DNA from: JBNRMR01 sp050309705
GTDB taxonomy: Bacteria; Bacillota; Clostridia; Christensenellales; UBA1750
Assembly (NCBI GenBank): GCA_050309705.1
Contig: JBNRMR010000121.1
Location: 1 to 10,232 of the forward strand
Length of the DNA stretch: 10,232 nt
Reading direction: 5' to 3'
Positions 6,314-10,232 of the stretch are shown in pieces (within the stretch, counting starts at the first letter, position 1; every line of letters starts with the position of its first letter). Position numbers and translations under genes: made by a program. Under the pieces are notes generated by a model. The model was not told the DNA's origin and searched no databases. It worked only from the letters and a program-made list of their open reading frames with translations.

Positions 6314-7354
6314 TCATAGTTCAATTTCCCACACGGCTATCTGGCGGCGGCAGTAGGTGTAGCTGACATATAGCTTCCCTGCCCTTATGCAAGCTGCGGG
6401 ATAGGAATATTCCACCCGTCCGGCATAGGCGTTATCCTTATATTTAAGCTTTGACTCCTCCATCTCTTGCTGGGTGGGGCTGCGCTCCAACTGCAAAAAC
6501 TCCTCATATTCACCGCCGTCAAGATCTGCAAACTTGATGATCGAAAGCGGGTGGCGCACTCCTTTTGAGGGTGTCACAGCGTTTGAAACGGGGTTTAAAA
6601 CCATAAAAAGATTCTCCCCGTCACAGGCAGTTTCTGCGCCGCTGTTGTTGTTGGGGATGTCCGTGCGCCGGGCCAAGGACCAGGTTTTGCCGCCATCAAA
6701 TGAATCGCTGCGGTATATGGCCCCTGCCGTAGTGCGCAAAAACGCGTGGACTCCCCTTTCGCTTTCCCAAAGGGCGGGCTGTATTGCGCCCTTTCCGCTC
6801 ACATACTCAGGAGCGCTTTCATCGGATATATTTACGGGGATATCAGCCAGCTTTTCAAAGCTCTTCCCCCCATCCCTGGAAATATCGATAAACGGCAGCC
6901 ACTCTTCGCTGGTTTCAACGGAGTTGGGCGCCAGCATATCGCCATTTCTTAGGGTGATGGGCTTTGAGCGCACCGGCCCGCAGGCGCTGTGGGGCTCGGG
7001 GTGAATGAAGGGCTCGCTCCATGTTTTGCCGCCATCGGTTGATGTCCTGCTCCTGCTTTTCCAGTTGGGGACGTCTGCTCCAACCTTATACACAAGCCGG
7101 ACCTCACCTTCGCTGCCCTCAAATAGCACCGGGTTCCAGTGGGGGACATTTTCGTCCTTGGCGATGCACTCCGGCTCCAGCCAGACGCCGCCCACACTTC
7201 TGGACAGCCAAATGCCCACGTCGTCATCTTTCTCTCTGGTTCCGGCAAAGTACGCGCAGAGAATATCGCCGTTTTCAAGGGGCAGGATCGTTGATGCATG
7301 GCATGTTGGGAAAAACTTCCCATATTCAAAAATTATCTCTTTCTTTGCTTTCAT
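6314..7354 (-). CDS. BNR/Asp-box beta-propeller protein, sialidase-like (predicted glycoside-processing enzyme)
   Basis: The product is 346 aa. Three Asp-box motifs (S-x-D-x-G-x-T-W type) are visible: STDGGKTW (105-112), SRDGGKSF (159-166) and SFDGGKTW (218-225). They are spaced like blades of a six-bladed propeller. Other marks of this BNR_2-like group are HAST (19-22), GDILCAYFAG (29-38), HWNPVL (72-77) and a C-terminal YSYP...SYTYCRRQI segment (317-338). There is no signal peptide or membrane segment, so the protein should be cytoplasmic. The N-terminal RIP motif of classical sialidases, which supplies the first arginine of the triad, is absent. Relatives are often annotated exo-alpha-sialidase or predicted neuraminidase, but true activity may be on another glycan fragment or by another mechanism. 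The start is set by GGAGG at 7360-7364, giving a protein 25 residues shorter than the longest open frame. Confidence 0.85.
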   Translation of the reverse strand: MKAKKEIIFEYGKFFPTCHASTILPLENGDILCAYFAGTREKDDDVGIWLSRSVGGVWLEPECIAKDENVPHWNPVLFEGSEGEVRLVYKVGADVPNWKSRSRTSTDGGKTWSEPFIHPEPHSACGPVRSKPITLRNGDMLAPNSVETSEEWLPFIDISRDGGKSFEKLADIPVNISDESAPEYVSGKGAIQPALWESERGVHAFLRTTAGAIYRSDSFDGGKTWSLARRTDIPNNNSGAETACDGENLFMVLNPVSNAVTPSKGVRHPLSIIKFADLDGGEYEEFLQLERSPTQQEMEESKLKYKDNAYAGRVEYSYPAACIRAGKLYVSYTYCRRQIAVWEIEL

Positions 7355-7359
7355 CTGTT

Positions 7360-7364
7360 CCTCC
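7360..7364 (-). promoter_or_regulatory. Ribosome binding site deciding the propeller-protein start
   Basis: GGAGG on the minus strand lies five bases before the ATG at 7354-7352. The earlier in-frame ATG at 7429 overlaps the terminator of the preceding gene and lacks such a site. Confidence 0.75.
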
Positions 7365-7389
7365 AAAATTCTATGCCGTCTATTCTGTG

Positions 7390-7416
7390 AAAAAAAGCCC
7401 GCGGGAATCCGCAGGC
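7390..7416 (-). terminator. Intrinsic terminator after the citrate-synthase-like gene
   Basis: On the minus strand GCCTGCGG (complement of 7409-7416) pairs with CCGCGGGC (7397-7404) over eight pairs, one of them G-U. The loop is a 4-nt ATTC, and seven T residues follow (complement of 7390-7396). It sits 22 bp past the stop of the upstream gene and just before the next gene, so it should at least reduce read-through into it. Confidence 0.85.
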
Positions 7417-7438
7417 CCATTTGCTGCAAAGCTTTTGA

Positions 7439-8836
7439 TCATTCGCCCCCGGCGATCTCCTTGCATTTTCTATAAAGCTCAGGGTCAATCGCCCTGAATA
7501 TGTCTTCAAGTTCATTGTTGCTCATGGTGGTATTGCGCCCCTCAGCGTATATTTGGTCCACCTTTTCCTTCATTGCCAAAACGGTGGCATGTCTCTTGTC
7601 GATGGCATTCTTCCCGGCCAGCTCAAAGTAGGCGTTCATCCAGTGGGCTATGCCCGCGTTGCCGGAGAATGAGTCGATAGCCACAGTTGGCATACGGTTG
7701 AGTATCCTTGTGGTATCAAATATATTGTAGATCTCCTCGTCTTTGAGAAGGCCGTCGGCGTGGATGCCCGCCCTGGTGGAGTTGAAGTTCTTGCCGACAA
7801 AAGGCGTGCGCGGCGGGATCTCATAGCCGATCTCCCTCTCGAAATATTCGGCAATGTCGGTGATGGCGGTAAGATCCATGCCCCCATTATGGCCCCTGAG
7901 CGAGGAGTATTCCATGACCATCGCCTCGGTGGGGCAGTTGCCGGTGCGCTCGCCAATTCCAAGCAACGAGCAGTTGACCGAGCTGCAGCCGTAAAGCCAG
8001 GCTGTGGAAGCGTTGGTGACGACCTTGTAAAAATCGTTGTGGCCGTGCCACTCCAGGCAGCGCGAGGGAACATCGGCATAGTGGCGCAAGCCGTACATGA
8101 TGCCCTGAACGCTCCTGGGCAAAGCCACGCCTGGGAATGAAACGCCAAAGCCCATCGTGTCGCAGGCACGAATTTTTATCACGATGCCGCTCTCCCTTGC
8201 CAGCTCCATCAGCTTAGTGGCAAAGGGCACCACGAAGCCGTAGAAGTCCGCCCTGGTGATGTCCTCGAAGTGGCAGCGGGGAATGATGCCCCTTGAAAGG
8301 GCGCTTTTTACCACGCCCAGGTACTGGTCCATGGCCTGGGCTCTTGTCATGTTCATCTTTTTGAATATGTGATAATCCGAGCAGGAAACCAAAATGCCCG
8401 TTTCTTTCACGCCCATGCTCTTGACCAGCTCAAAGTCCCTATCCACTGCGCGAATCCAACTGGTGATCTCCGGGAAGCGATAGCCCAGATCCATGCAGCG
8501 GCGGAGAGCCTCCCTGTCCTTTTCGGTGTACAGGAAAAACTCGCTCTGGCGGATAACGCCATTCGGGCCGCCCAGGCGCGACATGAGCTTGAATAGGTCA
8601 ACTATCTGGTTCACGCTAAAGGGCTTGAAGCCCTGCTGGCCGTCGCGGAATGTGGTGTCGGTAATCCAGATATCTTCCGGCATGTGCATTGGCACTACCC
8701 GATGGTTGAATGCCACCTTCGGCACAGAGCTATATTCATACAGGTCCCTGTACAGATTCGGATTCTCTACATCCTGAAGCTGATATTTGTATTGCGCCTG
8801 CTCAAGCACATTCGATCTCTTGTTATACTGTAACAT
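7439..8836 (-). CDS. Re-citrate synthase / 2-isopropylmalate synthase-like enzyme (DRE-TIM metallolyase family)
   Basis: The product is 465 aa. The HMGL-like catalytic barrel carries DTTFRDGQQ (60-68), the family's D-x-x-x-R-D motif; HGHND (264-268), containing the two metal-binding histidines; and GIGERTGN (293-300). The enzyme should be cytosolic, need a divalent metal, and condense acetyl-CoA with a 2-oxo acid. Features such as GGPNGVIRQSEFFLY (89-103), ITRADFYGF (193-201) and NSTRAGIHADGL (352-363) match, from memory, the group that includes the Clostridium kluyveri Re-citrate synthase more than classical LeuA. The C-terminal leucine-binding regulatory domain of LeuA is absent. An upstream aminotransferase gene that can supply oxaloacetate fits citrate synthesis. 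Isopropylmalate, citramalate or homocitrate synthase remain alternatives. The start is set by GGAGG at 8842-8846; a longer frame from 8872 would overlap the preceding gene. Confidence 0.85.
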   Translation of the reverse strand: MLQYNKRSNVLEQAQYKYQLQDVENPNLYRDLYEYSSVPKVAFNHRVVPMHMPEDIWITDTTFRDGQQGFKPFSVNQIVDLFKLMSRLGGPNGVIRQSEFFLYTEKDREALRRCMDLGYRFPEITSWIRAVDRDFELVKSMGVKETGILVSCSDYHIFKKMNMTRAQAMDQYLGVVKSALSRGIIPRCHFEDITRADFYGFVVPFATKLMELARESGIVIKIRACDTMGFGVSFPGVALPRSVQGIMYGLRHYADVPSRCLEWHGHNDFYKVVTNASTAWLYGCSSVNCSLLGIGERTGNCPTEAMVMEYSSLRGHNGGMDLTAITDIAEYFEREIGYEIPPRTPFVGKNFNSTRAGIHADGLLKDEEIYNIFDTTRILNRMPTVAIDSFSGNAGIAHWMNAYFELAGKNAIDKRHATVLAMKEKVDQIYAEGRNTTMSNNELEDIFRAIDPELYRKCKEIAGGE

Positions 8837-8841
8837 TGCTT

Positions 8842-8846
8842 CCTCC
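8842..8846 (-). promoter_or_regulatory. Ribosome binding site deciding the citrate-synthase-like start
   Basis: Minus-strand GGAGG, within GAGGAGGA, lies five bases before the ATG at 8836-8834. The upstream in-frame ATG at 8872 lies inside the aminotransferase gene and has no comparable site. Confidence 0.8.
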
Positions 8847-8858
8847 TCTTTCCTCACA

Positions 8859-10052
8859 TCATTCCAGTTCATTCACAAATTCCTCAATCCTGTCAATTCC
8901 CCTTGAGATATTGTCCATGGAAGTGGCGTATGAAAGCCTGACAAACTCGTCCGCGCCGAAGCCCTCTCCGGGCACCACCGCCGTCAGCTTGCTGTCCAGG
9001 AGGCATTCTGTAAAGGCCATAGGTCCATTGACAACCTTTCCCCTGAAGCTCCTTCCCAGCACCTTTGAAATGTTCATCATTATATAAAACGCGCCCTTTG
9101 GCAAAATGCATGAAAGGCCGTCGATCTCGTTGATCCTCTTCGCCAGGAAGTTGCGCCTTTTTTCAAACTCGCAGCGCATTTTTTCCATTTCGCCGCTAGG
9201 CTCTTTAAGGGCGATGTACGAGGCATATTGGGCCATCGAGTTAGGCGCGGAGGTGCTCTGGCTCTGGAAATTTGTCATCACCTTGGAAATGTTCAGCTCG
9301 CTTGCCGTGTAGCCGATCCTCCAGCCCGTCATGGCGTGGGACTTGCTCAGACCGTTCACCAGGATTGTCTGCTTTTTAATCTGCTCGCCGAAGGAGGCGA
9401 TTGAAACATGCTTTAGACCATCGTAAAGCAGATGCTCGTAAATCTCGTCGGATATCACGAATATGCCCGCCCGAACGCAGACATCGGCGATATCTTTTAG
9501 CTCCTTCGCCGTATAGGCAAAGCCGTTTGGGTTGTTGGGCGAATTTATGATTATGGCCTTGGTCCTCGGTGTGATGGCGGCCTGAATCTGCTCTGCATTT
9601 ACCATGAAGCCCTGGGACTCCGATGCGCTGACTATCACGGGAGTTGCATCAGCCATCCTCACCAGCTCTGGGTAGCTCACCCAATAAGGCCCCGGCACGA
9701 TCACCTCGTCGCCTGGGTTGCATATGGCCTGAAGGGCGTTAAAAAGGCTGTGCTTCGCCCCGCCGGACACAACTATCTGTTCAGGGGTGTAGTCAAGGCC
9801 GTTTTCCTTTTTCAGCTTGTCGCTTATCGCCTTTCTAAGCTCGAGGGTTCCCGCCACGGGGGTGTATTTGGTCATACCCTTGGCAAGGGCCTGCCTGGCG
9901 GCCTCGCAGATATATTCCGGGGTCGGGAAGTCGGGCTCGCCGGCGCCGAAGCCGATCACGTCCTTGCCCTGAGCCTTGAGTTCCTTCGCCTTGGCGTCTA
10001 TCGCCAGCGTCACCGAGCCTTGTACCGCCCGTGCTTTCCTAGATAATTCCAT
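8859..10052 (-). CDS. aspB: Pyridoxal-phosphate aspartate aminotransferase, AspB type
   Basis: The product is 397 aa, a normal length for class I aminotransferases and strongly reminiscent of Bacillus AspB. It transfers the amino group between aspartate and 2-oxoglutarate to give oxaloacetate and glutamate in the cytosol. Visible marks are GAGEPDFPTP (35-44), KYTPVAG (62-68), SGGAKHSLFNA (96-106), PYWVSYPE (122-129) with the aromatic residue stacking on the cofactor, NSPNNPNG (170-177), DEIYE (202-206), the cofactor lysine 237 in SKSHAMTGWRIGY (236-248), and Arg372 in RLSYATS (372-378), which binds the substrate carboxylate. GAGGGGA (complement of 10061-10067) lies eight bases before the ATG. 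The citrate-synthase-like gene begins 22 bp after its stop, so the two form an operon. Closely related aminotransferases for other amino acids cannot be fully excluded. Confidence 0.93.
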   Translation of the reverse strand: MELSRKARAVQGSVTLAIDAKAKELKAQGKDVIGFGAGEPDFPTPEYICEAARQALAKGMTKYTPVAGTLELRKAISDKLKKENGLDYTPEQIVVSGGAKHSLFNALQAICNPGDEVIVPGPYWVSYPELVRMADATPVIVSASESQGFMVNAEQIQAAITPRTKAIIINSPNNPNGFAYTAKELKDIADVCVRAGIFVISDEIYEHLLYDGLKHVSIASFGEQIKKQTILVNGLSKSHAMTGWRIGYTASELNISKVMTNFQSQSTSAPNSMAQYASYIALKEPSGEMEKMRCEFEKRRNFLAKRINEIDGLSCILPKGAFYIMMNISKVLGRSFRGKVVNGPMAFTECLLDSKLTAVVPGEGFGADEFVRLSYATSMDNISRGIDRIEEFVNELE

Positions 10053-10121
10053 GCTAAAAGTCCCCTCGCTTTTTGTATTTCGCGCTAAATGAACATACAG
10101 AAAATACTGCCACATTTATTA

Positions 10122-10149
10122 GTGATATCATATTCTCCAAATCATGCAA
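10122..10149 (-). promoter_or_regulatory. Possible promoter of the aspB operon
   Basis: On the minus strand, TTGCAT (complement of 10144-10149), a 16-bp spacer and TATCAC (complement of 10122-10127) are present. TGA just before the -10 gives an extended -10 (TGATATCAC). It would leave a leader of about 65 nt. The rest of 10053-10232 is AT-rich and I see no gene, terminator or riboswitch in it. Confidence 0.4.
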
Positions 10150-10232
10150 TAATCCTTCTTTAAAATCAAAATTTATAAAACATTTGCAACTTTTTATCAT
10201 TCATCTTTCATTTGCAGCTTTCACATTAGCAC

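Noticed and set aside
6235..6323. Nine-base direct repeat CATAGTTCA at 6235-6243 and 6315-6323 bordering the intergenic gap
   Set aside because: One copy is part of the coding end of the upstream gene, nothing mobile lies between them, and a 9-base match at this distance is plausible by chance.
7368..7373. TAGAAT (minus strand) as a promoter for the propeller-protein gene
   Set aside because: The transcript would start on or inside the ribosome binding site, and the -35 position is only the terminator T-tract.
10053..10115. Longer aspartate aminotransferase start at 10115
   Set aside because: The extra 21 residues do not fit the family N-terminus, while ATG 10052 has a GAGGGGA site eight bases upstream.

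Overview
The window looks like chromosomal DNA from an anaerobic Firmicute, most likely of class Clostridia. The evidence is moderately GC-rich coding DNA with frequent ATA and AGG codons, AT-rich intergenic regions, strong GGAGG-type ribosome binding sites, intrinsic terminators with T-tracts, and the gene families present (CapA, a MoxR/DUF58 operon, an AspB-type aminotransferase and a Re-citrate-synthase-like DRE-TIM enzyme). I see no phage, transposon, CRISPR, rRNA or tRNA gene. Species cannot be named from this sequence.

Positions 1-346 hold no convincing gene. They carry a 12-bp palindrome and an exact 74-bp tandem repeat: three full units plus an 18-bp stub, at 102-341. Each unit contains an extended -10 promoter motif or a decayed version of it, and a GC-rich hairpin segment with a GGAGGA loop. 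The array forms the long upstream region of a membrane-anchored CapA-family protein (470-1783), which ends at an intrinsic terminator.

Next is a three-gene plus-strand operon (about 1862-5334): a MoxR AAA+ ATPase, a DUF58 protein, and a polytopic membrane protein that starts inside the DUF58 stop codon. The third protein looks like a TgpA/DUF4129-type partner whose extracytoplasmic transglutaminase domain is missing and replaced by a short glycine-rich loop. These three products probably act together at the membrane. A hairpin at 5301-5334 has A/T tracts on both sides and can terminate this operon and the converging minus-strand genes.

The right half is all on the minus strand. In transcription order it reads: AspB-type aspartate aminotransferase (10052-8859); a Re-citrate-synthase/isopropylmalate-synthase-like enzyme (8836-7439) 22 bp downstream; an intrinsic terminator; a cytoplasmic BNR/Asp-box beta-propeller protein annotated in this family as sialidase-like (7354-6314); and an aldo/keto reductase (6223-5372) with an intact catalytic tetrad. 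The first pair suggests a link from aspartate to oxaloacetate to citrate (or another 2-hydroxy acid), feeding glutamate or branched-chain precursor synthesis. The last pair may be a small carbohydrate-processing unit.

Most of the window is ordinary metabolism and envelope biology. The items most worth a second look are the 74-bp repeat array with its localised sequence variation, the transglutaminase-less TgpA-like protein, and the true substrate of the citrate-synthase-like enzyme.
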